Positions 1 through 6,862 of a stretch of DNA of 12,797 nt are shown in pieces. Each line of letters opens with the position of its first letter. Position 1 is the stretch's first letter. A program made the translations under genes and the position numbers. Source of the DNA: Nitrososphaerales archaeon TH1920 (lineage in GTDB: Archaea; Thermoproteota; Nitrososphaeria; Nitrososphaerales; Nitrososphaeraceae). The DNA is taken from positions 1 to 12,797 of the forward strand of contig JAATVM010000245.1 of NCBI GenBank assembly GCA_014523495.1. Reading direction: 5' to 3'. A model generated the notes under the pieces. The model was not told the DNA's origin and did no database searches. It saw only the letters and a list, made by a program, of their open reading frames with translations.

Positions 1-141
1 ACGCCAATCATAAAAAAGAAAGTCGCCATAACCACTCTTTTGGATAAGTTTGAGAAATTGTTTAGGTATTATCTGATCCGTATCTACATTCATCATATCT
101 AAAGGAATCAATTTACTTTTAACATCTCGAAAAGATTCCAC
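1..141 (-). CDS. leuD: 3-isopropylmalate dehydratase small subunit (LeuD), N-terminal part, cut by the window edge
   Basis: The 47 visible codons read out as the start of LeuD. The diagnostic stretch is NVDTDQIIPKQFL followed by GYGDFLFYDWR, typical of the swivelling small subunit that closes over the LeuC active site and orients the substrate. Together they interconvert 2- and 3-isopropylmalate in leucine biosynthesis in the cytoplasm. The start is taken as GTG at 141-139: it gives the expected short leader before the DTDQI motif, and GGTGAT (150-145), complementary to the archaeal 16S 3' end, sits just upstream. The next in-frame ATG would cut into the conserved start. The gene begins only 12 nt after the leuC stop and in the same frame, so the two are surely co-transcribed. 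The rest of the gene lies outside the window. Confidence 0.93.
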   Translation of the reverse strand, partial: MESFRDVKSKLIPLDMMNVDTDQIIPKQFLKLIQKSGYGDFLFYDWR

Positions 142-144
142 TCT

Positions 145-150
145 ATCACC
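145..150 (-). promoter_or_regulatory. Shine-Dalgarno sequence that fixes the leuD GTG start
   Basis: GGTGAT on the minus strand, 3 nt before the GTG and within the 12-nt gap between the leuC stop and leuD. It matches the part of the archaeal SD consensus (GGAGGTGAT) that lies nearest the start codon, which supports GTG as the start and coupled translation from leuC. Confidence 0.6.
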
Positions 151-153
151 AGT

Positions 154-1593
154 CTATAACCAGTCTCTTACATCAACAAAATGTCCTTCTATGGCACATG
201 CAGCAGCCATTATTGGACTTACTAGATGAGTTCTTCCACCAGCACCCTGCCTACCCTCAAAATTTCTATTAGAAGTACTTGCACATCGTTCGCCTGGTGA
301 TAGTATATCTGAATTCATTCCAAGACACATACTGCAACCTGATTCTCTCCACTCAAATCCTGAATCCTTAAAAATCCTATCCAACCCAAGCTTTTCAGCC
401 TCTAATTTAACCTTCTGAGATCCAGGAACTATCATTGCCCTCACTTCTGTCGATACTTTCCTACCTTTAACAACCAGCGATGCTTCGATCAGATCTTCTA
501 ATCGTGAATTTGTGCATGAACCTATAAAGACTCTATCAACATGTACCCCGGTCATTGGTGTACCTGACTCTAAATTCATGTATTCCAGAGCTCTGATAGC
601 CAATTTCCTTTTGTTTTCATCACCTTCTGCAAATTCTTCAGGTGAAGGGATGGAGTCAGTTACATCGACCACCATAGATGGATTTGTTCCCCAGGTTACT
701 TGAGGCGCAAGCTTATCAACATTAATCGTTTCAACTCTATCAAATTTGACATTTGAATCACTTTTCAAATTGTTTTTCCAAAATTCTATCAATTTATCCA
801 ATTCTGATTCTTTGGGAGAATATCTTCTTCCTCTCAAATAATTGAAAGTAGTTTCATCAGGCGCAATTAATCCAGCTCTAGCTCCTCCTTCAATAGACAT
901 ATTACATATGGTCATTCGTTGCTCCATTGACAATGCGGAAATTACCTTACCCTTGTATTCAATAACAGTTCCAGAACCTCCATCAGTACCTATTTTATGA
1001 ATAATGCTAAGTATTATATCCTTGGCAGTGATAGCATGAGGTTTTCTTAAATTACCTTCAACATTAATTAAGAAAGATCTTGGTTTGTACATCCATATGC
1101 ATTGTGTGGCAAGAACGTGTTCAACCTCGCTAGTTCCTATTCCAAAGGCAAGAGCTCCAAATGCACCATGCGTTGATGTATGACTGTCGCCGCAGACTAT
1201 TGTTGTACCAGGCAATGTGAAACCAAGTTCTGGGCCAATTACATGAACTATGCCTTGGTCAGGGCTATTCATATCATAGATAGTTATCCCAAATTCTTCG
1301 CAATTTCTGCTTAATGTTTCCAGTTGCCTCTTGGATACCTGATCAACAATGGGAAGTGACCTGTTATCGGTTGAAACATTATGATCTGTTGTTGCAATTG
1401 TTAAACCAGGCCGTCTAACTTTTCTGCCACTCTGCTTTAGACTTGCAAAAGCTTGGGGAGATGTAACTTCATGTATCAAGTGCCTATCAATGTAAATTAG
1501 CGAAGGGCCATTAGTATCGTCGGCATTTTCATCTTGAGTATTATCTATAACTATATGACTATCCCAAATCCTGTCGAACAGTGTTTTTTGCAT
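154..1593 (-). CDS. leuC: 3-isopropylmalate dehydratase large subunit (LeuC), bacterial-type
   Basis: 479 residues, an aconitase-superfamily Fe-S hydro-lyase that isomerises isopropylmalate for leucine synthesis with LeuD. The N-terminus carries the family signature LIYIDRHLIHEVTSPQAF (about 32-49), then GDSHTSTHGAFG (135-146). The three cysteines that hold the [4Fe-4S] cluster are Cys360 (FIGSCTNSR), Cys420 and Cys423 (ESGCSMCLGMN). The C-terminal STSNRNFEGRQG (about 440-451) is the substrate-loop signature. Length and motifs fit the long bacterial LeuC form (about 465 residues) rather than the shorter archaeal LeuC/homoaconitase form (about 420), so an ancient gain from bacteria is plausible (inference). 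A hydrophilic insert of roughly 10 residues (about 18-30) explains the slight excess length. It is followed in the same frame by leuD after a single TAG. Confidence 0.96.
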   Translation of the reverse strand: MQKTLFDRIWDSHIVIDNTQDENADDTNGPSLIYIDRHLIHEVTSPQAFASLKQSGRKVRRPGLTIATTDHNVSTDNRSLPIVDQVSKRQLETLSRNCEEFGITIYDMNSPDQGIVHVIGPELGFTLPGTTIVCGDSHTSTHGAFGALAFGIGTSEVEHVLATQCIWMYKPRSFLINVEGNLRKPHAITAKDIILSIIHKIGTDGGSGTVIEYKGKVISALSMEQRMTICNMSIEGGARAGLIAPDETTFNYLRGRRYSPKESELDKLIEFWKNNLKSDSNVKFDRVETINVDKLAPQVTWGTNPSMVVDVTDSIPSPEEFAEGDENKRKLAIRALEYMNLESGTPMTGVHVDRVFIGSCTNSRLEDLIEASLVVKGRKVSTEVRAMIVPGSQKVKLEAEKLGLDRIFKDSGFEWRESGCSMCLGMNSDILSPGERCASTSNRNFEGRQGAGGRTHLVSPIMAAACAIEGHFVDVRDWL

Positions 1594-1620
1594 TATTATA
1601 ATATTGTTAGTTAGATCGGA

Positions 1621-1629
1621 ATATAATCA
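1621..1629 (-). promoter_or_regulatory. Putative TATA box for leuCD
   Basis: TGATTATAT on the minus strand, centred about 32 nt upstream of the leuC ATG. With the usual archaeal spacing of about 25 nt, transcription would begin a few nt before the start codon, a very short leader. It lies in the 121-nt divergent region shared with psmB. No clear BRE was judged. Confidence 0.4.
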
Positions 1630-1681
1630 TATTACTAATAATCTCCCTATTGTACTGTAAAATAGTATGGCAAGTGACAAT

Positions 1682-1689
1682 GCTTAAAT
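1682..1689 (+). promoter_or_regulatory. Putative TATA box for psmB
   Basis: GCTTAAAT centred about 29 nt before the psmB ATG and preceded by purine-rich sequence. This spacing predicts a leaderless or nearly leaderless transcript; no Shine-Dalgarno motif is seen before the ATG, which agrees. Confidence 0.4.
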
Positions 1690-1714
1690 CTAGTATTCTA
1701 AGAAATTAATTCAA

Positions 1715-2380
1715 ATGTTTCAACACGACAACAAAAACTATGAAGAATACGTTTTGAACCATATTAAGAAAGGAACTACTACCTGTGCATTGACATGCAA
1801 GGATGGCGTTGTTTTGACTGCAGATACAAGAGCTAGTGCTGGTTTCTTTATTGTAGATAGAAATGTTATGAAAATCCAGAAGGTGGATGATCATTTAGGG
1901 ATGACAATTGCTGGTGGTGTCGCCGATGCTCAAAACTTGGTTGATCTTTTGCGTTATAATGCAAACTTGTATACACTCTCAAACAGAGAAAGATTAATTC
2001 CTGTTAAATCTGCAGCAAGACTTTGTTCTAATGTTCTGTTCAATCAAAGATATTATCCCTATTACGTACAGATTATTATGGCCGGATTTGATAAAAATGG
2101 CGAAGGTTCACAAATATACAACATCGACTTGTTTGGATCCATGACTAGTGAAAAGTTTATTTCAACTGGTAGCGGTTCTCCAGTTGCATATGGATACCTA
2201 GAGTCAGAATATAAAAGCGATCTCAGTGTAAATGAAGCTTACAAGATAGCTATACATGCAATTGCAGCAGCTATTAGAAGGAATTCTGGAACTGGTGATA
2301 ACATAAATGCTGTCATTATAGACAAAGACGGATATCGAGAATTATCTAAGGAAGTAAAGGATGCTGTAGAAGCAGTCTAA
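1715..2380 (+). CDS. psmB: 20S proteasome beta subunit, catalytically active type
   Basis: 221 residues, the proteolytic subunit of the archaeal 20S core, which forms the two inner rings of the barrel and degrades unfolded proteins fed in by PAN or Cdc48-type ATPases. A 20-residue propeptide ends at Gly20, and autocleavage would expose Thr21 (GTTTCAL). Numbered from the mature end, the catalytic triad is complete: Thr1 (21), Asp17 (37, in TADTRAS) and Lys33 (53, in NVMKI). The GSGSP motif (about 152-156) supplies the conserved Ser-Gly near the active site. Many archaea have a second beta paralogue that is often inactive; this copy has every residue needed for activity. The ATG start gives a normal propeptide length. 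It stands alone and is divergent from leuC. Confidence 0.96.
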   Translation: MFQHDNKNYEEYVLNHIKKGTTTCALTCKDGVVLTADTRASAGFFIVDRNVMKIQKVDDHLGMTIAGGVADAQNLVDLLRYNANLYTLSNRERLIPVKSAARLCSNVLFNQRYYPYYVQIIMAGFDKNGEGSQIYNIDLFGSMTSEKFISTGSGSPVAYGYLESEYKSDLSVNEAYKIAIHAIAAAIRRNSGTGDNINAVIIDKDGYRELSKEVKDAVEAV

Positions 2381-2545
2381 TTAATGCAAATTTATGTTGA
2401 CCAAATTAACCTAGTCGATCTACTTAATTTCCTAACTGGTAAATATCCGAATATGATGAATAATCACTAAATATGTAAATTATTAATCAACGAAAATCAA
2501 ATAATTCAAACCACAGTACAGTAAAGTGATAATAAATTGATTAAT

Positions 2546-2707
2546 ATGCAAGATAGAAAATATCAAAAAATCAAAGGAGAGGTTAAGAGATTTATTCAGA
2601 AACATAAAAAAATAGATCATTCAATTATTCTCAATGAAATCAATATAGACTATGATACATTAATGCAAATATTAAGGGAATTAAAGAGTGAGGGACACTT
2701 AAAATAA
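2546..2707 (+). CDS. 53-residue helix-rich microprotein, possible minimal winged helix
   Basis: Not recognised as a named family. ATG to TAA gives 53 residues (MQDRKYQKIKGEVKRFIQ at the start, LKSEGHLK at the end). The first half is strongly basic and helical. The second half reads like the HTH part of a winged helix: a short helix (about 25-32), a turn, a second helix (DTLMQILRELKSEG, about 37-50), then the beginning of a wing (HLK). It stops where the wing strands would follow. A DNA-binding or adaptor role is inference. Codon use looks normal for the window, and the frame is open from the ATG with no competing frame. The stop codon directly abuts the stop of the convergent nuclease gene. 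A TATA-like stretch lies in the AT-rich leader, but no convincing SD is seen. Confidence 0.6.
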   Translation: MQDRKYQKIKGEVKRFIQKHKKIDHSIILNEINIDYDTLMQILRELKSEGHLK

Positions 2708-3424
2708 CTACTTGAGATGTTCTAGTAACGTCTTTTGATTTTCTTCATCACTATCATGATATGCGTTATCTAAAATTTTTCGTATTCTTTGAGCACGTGC
2801 AGTACCAAATCCAGGAATTTTGGCCAACTCAGCAGCTGAAGCATTTAATGCCCTCTTAGGAGTGTTAAATTCCTTCAACATTTTTACAGCAAACATACCG
2901 CCAACTCCAGGTAACGATGAAAGGACAGATAATTGTTGTATTTGTTCAGAGGTTTGCTTTTTTATTTTCCGTAAAAGAGGTCCATATGAATATTTTCTGG
3001 ATAATTTGTTTGCAATTGCTATAAGAAAATTGGTGGTATGCTCTATATTTGGTGTATGAACTAAAGGTATCTTGAAATCTAATACTATTGTGATTAGTGA
3101 ATCATAAACTAATTGAAATTTTTGATTATAGCTACGTAAGGATTCCCTTGATTCAAATTTCAGATCCTCTATGATGTTCCCTTCAACAATTAATAATGGT
3201 GAGGAAAAATGTTTAACGAGCTCTGAACATTGAATAAATAATCTTCCATCATAAAAAGAAGTTAGTAGGTCGGATATAGTTTTTCTTTCGATTGCTACAT
3301 TATTAAAAACAATATAATCACCAACCTTCAAAGTTGCAAAATCTACAAAAACTCCTGACTGCTTAAGCAATTCTGGAATACCACTATTTTTTTCTCTTTT
3401 ATCGACTACTATTCTCAAATGCAT
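2708..3424 (-). CDS. xpf: XPF/ERCC4-type structure-specific DNA nuclease, helicase-less archaeal form
   Basis: 238 residues. The ERCC4 nuclease fold occupies about 1-135 with the family signature intact: VVDKREK (6-12), GD at 35-36, then IERKTISD with Glu46, Arg47, Lys48 and Asp52, which forms the metal-dependent active site (GDXnERKX3D). Two helix-hairpin-helix units follow, LPGVGGMFA (171-179) and IPGFGTARA (203-211), which bind DNA and mediate dimer formation. It lacks the N-terminal helicase of Hef/eukaryotic XPF, as in crenarchaeal XPF, which cuts branched and flap DNA together with PCNA. The C-terminus (QKTLLEHL) only weakly resembles a PCNA-binding box, so PCNA dependence cannot be claimed. 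The ATG is preceded by a TATA-like box at about -31. It faces the 53-residue gene end to end. Confidence 0.93.
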   Translation of the reverse strand: MHLRIVVDKREKNSGIPELLKQSGVFVDFATLKVGDYIVFNNVAIERKTISDLLTSFYDGRLFIQCSELVKHFSSPLLIVEGNIIEDLKFESRESLRSYNQKFQLVYDSLITIVLDFKIPLVHTPNIEHTTNFLIAIANKLSRKYSYGPLLRKIKKQTSEQIQQLSVLSSLPGVGGMFAVKMLKEFNTPKRALNASAAELAKIPGFGTARAQRIRKILDNAYHDSDEENQKTLLEHLK

Positions 3425-3450
3425 CTACCTAGAAAATATTATACCAAAGT

Positions 3451-3458
3451 TTTAAAAA
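3451..3458 (-). promoter_or_regulatory. Putative TATA box for the XPF nuclease gene
   Basis: TTTTTAAA on the minus strand centred about 31 nt before the ATG. It lies in the 56-nt gap between this gene and the upstream tRNA-Thr on the same strand, so the nuclease can have its own promoter, or be read from the tRNA transcript. Confidence 0.35.
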
Positions 3459-3480
3459 TATTGATCTGTTATCAATCATG

Positions 3481-3553
3481 AGCCTCTAGTGGGACTCGAA
3501 CCCACGACCTAAGGTTTACGAAACCTTCGCTCTACCAACTGAGCTATAGAGGC
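3481..3553 (-). tRNA. tRNA-Thr, anticodon CGU
   Basis: A 73-nt cloverleaf on the minus strand. The acceptor stem is GCCTCTA with TAGAGGC, fully paired, and the discriminator base is T (U). The D arm is GCTC-loop-GAGC. The anticodon arm is AAGGT-TTCGTAA-ACCTT, giving anticodon CGU for ACG codons. The T arm is GTGGG-TTCGAGT-CCCAC. No intron is present and CCA is not encoded. Discriminator U is normal for archaeal tRNA-Thr. Confidence 0.96.
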
Positions 3554-3665
3554 CTATTCCTGGATAGATTTGCAAACACACAACCAATTTAACTATTTTC
3601 TAAATCGATGAAATATTTACTAGATATCCCTATCAAATTTATCTCATGATTTGTTTATAAAACAA

Positions 3666-3675
3666 GATTAAATAG
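3666..3675 (+). promoter_or_regulatory. Putative TATA box for the phosphohexomutase-thiL operon
   Basis: GATTAAATAG centred about 28 nt upstream of the GTG start. This predicts a leaderless mRNA beginning at or very near the GTG, which fits the absence of an SD sequence there. Confidence 0.35.
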
Positions 3676-3697
3676 TTGAAAATTCAAGTTTTTTAAA

Positions 3698-5038
3698 GTG
3701 AAAATTTCAATCTCTGGCATTAGAGGTATCTTTGGTCAGGATCTAAATTTACATACTATCATAAATTATTCGAGATTGTTTGCTTCCTCTATTATCAATA
3801 AATCAGGTAAATCTAAAAGGAAATGTTTGGTTGCAAGAGATACCAGACCTTCAAGTAATTTAATTCTACGTACAGTATCAGCAGCCATTATGGAACAAGG
3901 TATCGATGTATTTGATTTAGGTGTCGCTCCTTCACCATTTGTATTTCGCGAATCACTAAAGTATGGTAACGCTATAATAGTAACAGCTTCTCATAATCCT
4001 CTGGAATGGAACGGTTTAAAGTTTGTAATTAATGGAAGAGGAATATTCGAAGAGGAACTTAATTTAATTCAAGAAGAAAACATATTATCTAGTTCAAAAT
4101 ATGGGAATTCATATAACGTTCATTCAGATTATATATCTGATATTCTTGAATTACTGAGAAAGAATAGTTACCTTAAAGAAGATATAAAAAAAACAAGTAT
4201 AATCGGCCTAGATCCCGGAGGAGGAGCTATTTCTTCATTCGTTCCAAAATTATATAATACTTTGGATCAGAAATTCTACTCTATAAATGATATTGAAGGT
4301 ATTTCATCAAGATCTCCTGATCCTACGATAGATGATCTTTATGAACTAAGGAAACTTGTTTTATCCAACAAACTAGAATTTGGATTTGCATTTGATATGG
4401 ATGCAGATAGGCTTGTAGTAGTAGATAATAATGGAAACAAACTCTCATCAGATCTTACACTCTTATTATGTATTACAAGCACATTAAATCATGGAGTAAA
4501 AAAATATGTAGTGAGTTTAGATACTAGTAATGCTGTTGAACACATGGTCAAAGACCATGGTGGAACCTTGAACTACTCAAAAGTTGGAGAAGCCAATGTA
4601 GTAAAAGAAATGCTTAACTTAAACGCGGAGGCAGGAGGCGAAGGAAGTAGTGCAGGTTTTATTATGCCAAAATTTAATATGTGTAGAGATGGTATTTTAG
4701 CTAGTGCAATTATATGCTCATTAAATCATGATCTATACAACGATTGTATTGAGCTTGCTTCAAATTACTCAACAATTAGATCAAAAGTCTCTATGGAATC
4801 CAATTTTCAGAAACCAATAATTGAAAAAATTGAAGATAAATTTAAGGCAAAATCATTTCAAATAGTAAAAATGGACGGTACTAAAATATTGGTTGATGAT
4901 AAATCCTGGATCCTAATCAGATCTTCAAATACAGAAGATGCAATTAGGATCTCAGTAGAATCGACACCAAATAATGTACTATCTCTTTTTAAAGATACTA
5001 AAGAAAAGGTTCTATCCATATATGATGAGATTAAATGA
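3698..5038 (+). CDS. glmM: Phosphohexomutase (phosphoglucosamine/phosphomannomutase family)
   Basis: 446 residues, alpha-D-phosphohexomutase superfamily, which moves phosphate between C6 and C1 of hexose phosphates to supply sugar nucleotides for glycans. All four active-site signatures are present in order: the phosphoserine loop TASHNP with Ser98, the Mg-binding loop FDMDADR with Asp233, Asp235 and Asp237, the sugar-binding loop GGEGSSAG (313-320), and the phosphate-binding loop RSSNTED (408-414). An SGIRGIFG start (6-13) is also typical. The GEGSS rather than GEQSG form is common in archaeal GlmM/ManB enzymes, and the motif set does not settle glucosamine versus mannose or glucose as substrate, so the symbol is tentative. 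The start is GTG, chosen because the conserved KISISGIRG begins at once after it. It is the first gene of an operon with thiL. Confidence 0.92.
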   Translation: MKISISGIRGIFGQDLNLHTIINYSRLFASSIINKSGKSKRKCLVARDTRPSSNLILRTVSAAIMEQGIDVFDLGVAPSPFVFRESLKYGNAIIVTASHNPLEWNGLKFVINGRGIFEEELNLIQEENILSSSKYGNSYNVHSDYISDILELLRKNSYLKEDIKKTSIIGLDPGGGAISSFVPKLYNTLDQKFYSINDIEGISSRSPDPTIDDLYELRKLVLSNKLEFGFAFDMDADRLVVVDNNGNKLSSDLTLLLCITSTLNHGVKKYVVSLDTSNAVEHMVKDHGGTLNYSKVGEANVVKEMLNLNAEAGGEGSSAGFIMPKFNMCRDGILASAIICSLNHDLYNDCIELASNYSTIRSKVSMESNFQKPIIEKIEDKFKAKSFQIVKMDGTKILVDDKSWILIRSSNTEDAIRISVESTPNNVLSLFKDTKEKVLSIYDEIK

Positions 5039-6032
5039 AAGAGAAATTATAGATCTCTTTATTTCTTATTTCAAGGATCCTTTACTAAATAAGGTAAGAG
5101 GGGATGATGTAGTAGTTGTACCAATTAAATATAACATGACAAAGAGAACAAATAAAACAACTAGGATGAACTTTGTTTTAAAGAGTGATATGTTAATTGA
5201 AAGTACAGACGTACCTAAGATTATGAAACCTTGGCAAATAGCAAGGAAGAGCATAACAGCCTGCGTAAGTGACTTTGCTGCCAAAGGTATAAGACCATAT
5301 GCATGTCTTATCTCTATTGGGATACCCAGAAGATATTCTAAAAAAGATATAATTGGCCTTGCTAAAGGATTTTCAAAAGCATCAAAGGAGTATAAAGTAC
5401 GAATCTTGGGAGGAGATACAAATGAATCCAAAGAGTTGATAATTGATTGTAATATGATGGCTCTTACAACTTTAGAAGATAATAAAATTCCGAGGAGAAA
5501 TGGTGCAAAGGCGGGAGATTTAATAGTAACATCTGGAAAATTTGGATACTCTTCTTCAGGATTAAAAATTATTTTATCCAATTTGGATGCTGAGAAGAAA
5601 TTCAAATCAAAATCATTATCATCAGTAACATACCCAGAACCACGAGTAGAATTTGGATTCCATCTTGCAAAATATTTTTCATCTTCTATAGATTCTAGCG
5701 ATGGCCTATCTTCTTCACTATATGAGCTTGCACAAAAAAGTAAAGTTGATATGTTAATTAATAAAATTCCAACACCAAAGGAATTATGTGATTTTGCTGA
5801 TTCAAACTCAATTAGTATCGAGGATTTGCTTTTTTTTGGTGGAGAAGAATATGAGATAATTGCAACAATTCCCAGATCAAATTTTAAAAAAATGGTTGAA
5901 AAAGCCAAAAAGCACAGAATTAAGATATTTAATATTGGCGAGGTATTAAAGGGCAGTGGAAATGTGTTCTACAAAAAAGGAGGGATTCAAAAGCTTGTCA
6001 AAAATGACGGATTTGTGCATTTTGCACGATAA
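5022..6032 (+). CDS. thiL: Thiamine-monophosphate kinase (ThiL)
   Basis: 336 residues from the chosen start. ThiL phosphorylates thiamine monophosphate to the cofactor thiamine diphosphate with ATP, the last step of the pathway. Seen in the sequence: GDDVVVVP (28-35), the GDDAAV-type metal and nucleotide loop; an AIR-synthase-like N-domain with VSDFAAKG (82-89); GGDTN (130-134); GKFGYSSSGL (172-181); DSSDGLSSSL (224-233); and FFGGEEYEII (271-280), equivalent to the GGEDYEL signature. An upstream ATG at 4974 would add 16 basic residues inside the mutase gene with no family counterpart, so ATG 5022 (or the adjacent 5025) is preferred; it overlaps the mutase gene by 17 nt, implying coupled translation. 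Two short inverted repeats lie at its very end (GTGCA/TGCAC at 6015-6027 and AATATT/AATATT at 6031-6050). Confidence 0.92.
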   Translation: MMRLNEREIIDLFISYFKDPLLNKVRGDDVVVVPIKYNMTKRTNKTTRMNFVLKSDMLIESTDVPKIMKPWQIARKSITACVSDFAAKGIRPYACLISIGIPRRYSKKDIIGLAKGFSKASKEYKVRILGGDTNESKELIIDCNMMALTTLEDNKIPRRNGAKAGDLIVTSGKFGYSSSGLKIILSNLDAEKKFKSKSLSSVTYPEPRVEFGFHLAKYFSSSIDSSDGLSSSLYELAQKSKVDMLINKIPTPKELCDFADSNSISIEDLLFFGGEEYEIIATIPRSNFKKMVEKAKKHRIKIFNIGEVLKGSGNVFYKKGGIQKLVKNDGFVHFAR

Positions 6033-6050
6033 TATTTCTTCTTTAATATT
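6031..6050. terminator. Small hairpin between convergent thiL and rps11
   Basis: AATATT, an 8-nt pyrimidine loop and AATATT form a 6-bp AT-only stem overlapping the thiL stop codon. It sits in the 53-nt convergent gap. The stem is weak and archaeal termination relies mainly on T-runs, so this is a possible end signal only. Confidence 0.25.
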
Positions 6051-6085
6051 GACTTAGTGCTGTAATGTTATAAATGATGGATTGA

Positions 6086-6490
6086 TTATACTCTTCTTCC
6101 TCTTCGCCCACCAGGTTTTCTCGTTGTATCATGAGGTATTGGAGTTACATCATCAATTCTACCTATTCTAAAACCAGCTCTAGCAAGCGCCCTTATTGCA
6201 GCCTGAGCACCAGGTCCAGGAATACGAGGTCCAACACCTCCGACAGCTCTTACTCTAATATGCAATGCATTGATTCCTTTGGTTTTTGCAATATCTGCTG
6301 CTGCAACGGCAGATTTCATCGCAGCATATGGAGATGATTCATATCTGTCAGCTGTTACATGTCTTCCCCCGGAACTAAAAGCAATTGTTTCAGCGCCGCT
6401 AATATCTGTAATATGGACTAGAGTATTATTATAGCTACTAAATATGTGGGCTACACCCCATTTGTACTGTATGACTTCTACTTCTGACAT
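6086..6490 (-). CDS. rps11: 30S ribosomal protein uS11
   Basis: 134 residues, archaeal uS11, which binds 16S rRNA on the platform of the small subunit near the mRNA exit. The whole length matches the family: WGVAHIFSSYNNTLVHITD near the start, GGRHVTADR (41-49), the glycine- and proline-rich GGVGPRIPGPG (84-94), and the basic tail TTRKPGGRRGRRV at the C-terminus. The ATG start gives the normal archaeal length. It is alone here, between thiL and a zinc-finger gene on the other strand, whereas in many archaea rps11 sits with rps13, rps4 and rpoD. It has its own TATA-like box. Confidence 0.98.
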   Translation of the reverse strand: MSEVEVIQYKWGVAHIFSSYNNTLVHITDISGAETIAFSSGGRHVTADRYESSPYAAMKSAVAAADIAKTKGINALHIRVRAVGGVGPRIPGPGAQAAIRALARAGFRIGRIDDVTPIPHDTTRKPGGRRGRRV

Positions 6491-6510
6491 TAAATATGTA
6501 AAATTAAATT

Positions 6511-6518
6511 TTTTAAAG
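6511..6518 (-). promoter_or_regulatory. Putative TATA box for rps11
   Basis: CTTTAAAA on the minus strand, centred about 24 nt before the ATG, followed by AT-only sequence. The spacing predicts a leaderless transcript. Confidence 0.4.
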
Positions 6519-6641
6519 GGTGTTAAAAACCTATCCTACTCATCTGATGTGTTAAATCTTCCCAACTCAAATGCGATATTAAATTGTAAAAAACAGACCA
6601 TTTAATACCAAATAATCCAGTATGTCAATAGTTTTAGCATA

Positions 6642-6650
6642 ACTTTAATC
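6642..6650 (+). promoter_or_regulatory. Putative TATA box for the zinc-finger/rhomboid operon
   Basis: ACTTTAATC about 30 nt upstream of the ATG at 6676. No SD is visible before that ATG, so leaderless initiation is expected for the first gene. Confidence 0.35.
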
Positions 6651-6675
6651 AAGCGGATTATCCTGTAAATTATTT

Positions 6676-6840
6676 ATGAAATGGTTCAATCATGACAAAA
6701 CTGACGACGAACCTAAGCTCCTAGCTTGTAAATATTGTGATATGAAGTTTGAAGACAAAGTACGATTAAAAAGACATACTAGAAAAGCCCACAGTGAAAA
6801 AGGCGGCGACATGCCAAAGTTTAATCTTTTCGGCACATGA
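6676..6840 (+). CDS. 54-residue single C2H2 zinc-finger protein
   Basis: ATG to TGA gives 54 residues with a classical C2H2 finger: Cys18-X2-Cys21-X12-His34-X4-His39. The finger shows the usual hydrophobic core positions Phe25 and Leu31 (CKYCDMKFEDKVRLKRH). An acidic N-terminal tail and a short glycine-rich C-terminal tail flank it. Single-finger proteins of this size are known in archaea and their viruses and may bind nucleic acid or act as adaptors; no target is evident here. It ends 22 nt before the ATG of the rhomboid gene on the same strand, so the two are probably co-transcribed. The alternative rhomboid start at 6794 would overlap this gene; the intact finger argues that this frame is the coding one there. 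Confidence 0.82.
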   Translation: MKWFNHDKTDDEPKLLACKYCDMKFEDKVRLKRHTRKAHSEKGGDMPKFNLFGT

Positions 6841-6862
6841 AAGCGACATTGATAGGGTAAAC

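Noticed and set aside
154..156. TAG between leuC and leuD as a pyrrolysine codon
   Set aside because: Both proteins are complete with this TAG as a stop, and leuD has its own SD and GTG; nothing suggests TAG recoding.
512..703. Plus-strand frame inside leuC, and similar frames at 1706-1894, 2820-3059, 6131-6337, 6690-7004, 7115-7408, 7421-7603 and 9855-10109
   Set aside because: Each lies opposite a gene with clear family motifs and shows none of its own.
4974..5021. Upstream ATG extending ThiL by 16 residues
   Set aside because: The extension is translated from the mutase's C-terminal coding region and has no counterpart in ThiL proteins.
5066..5908. Long open frame (280 codons) on the minus strand inside thiL
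   Set aside because: It lies wholly antisense to thiL, whose motifs are complete; the product has no motif and is rich in Ser/Ile/Phe, as expected from reading AT-rich coding DNA backwards.
6794..6862. GTG start extending the rhomboid by 23 residues
   Set aside because: The extension overlaps the intact C2H2 finger gene and adds a polar stretch before the normal cytosolic N-terminus.
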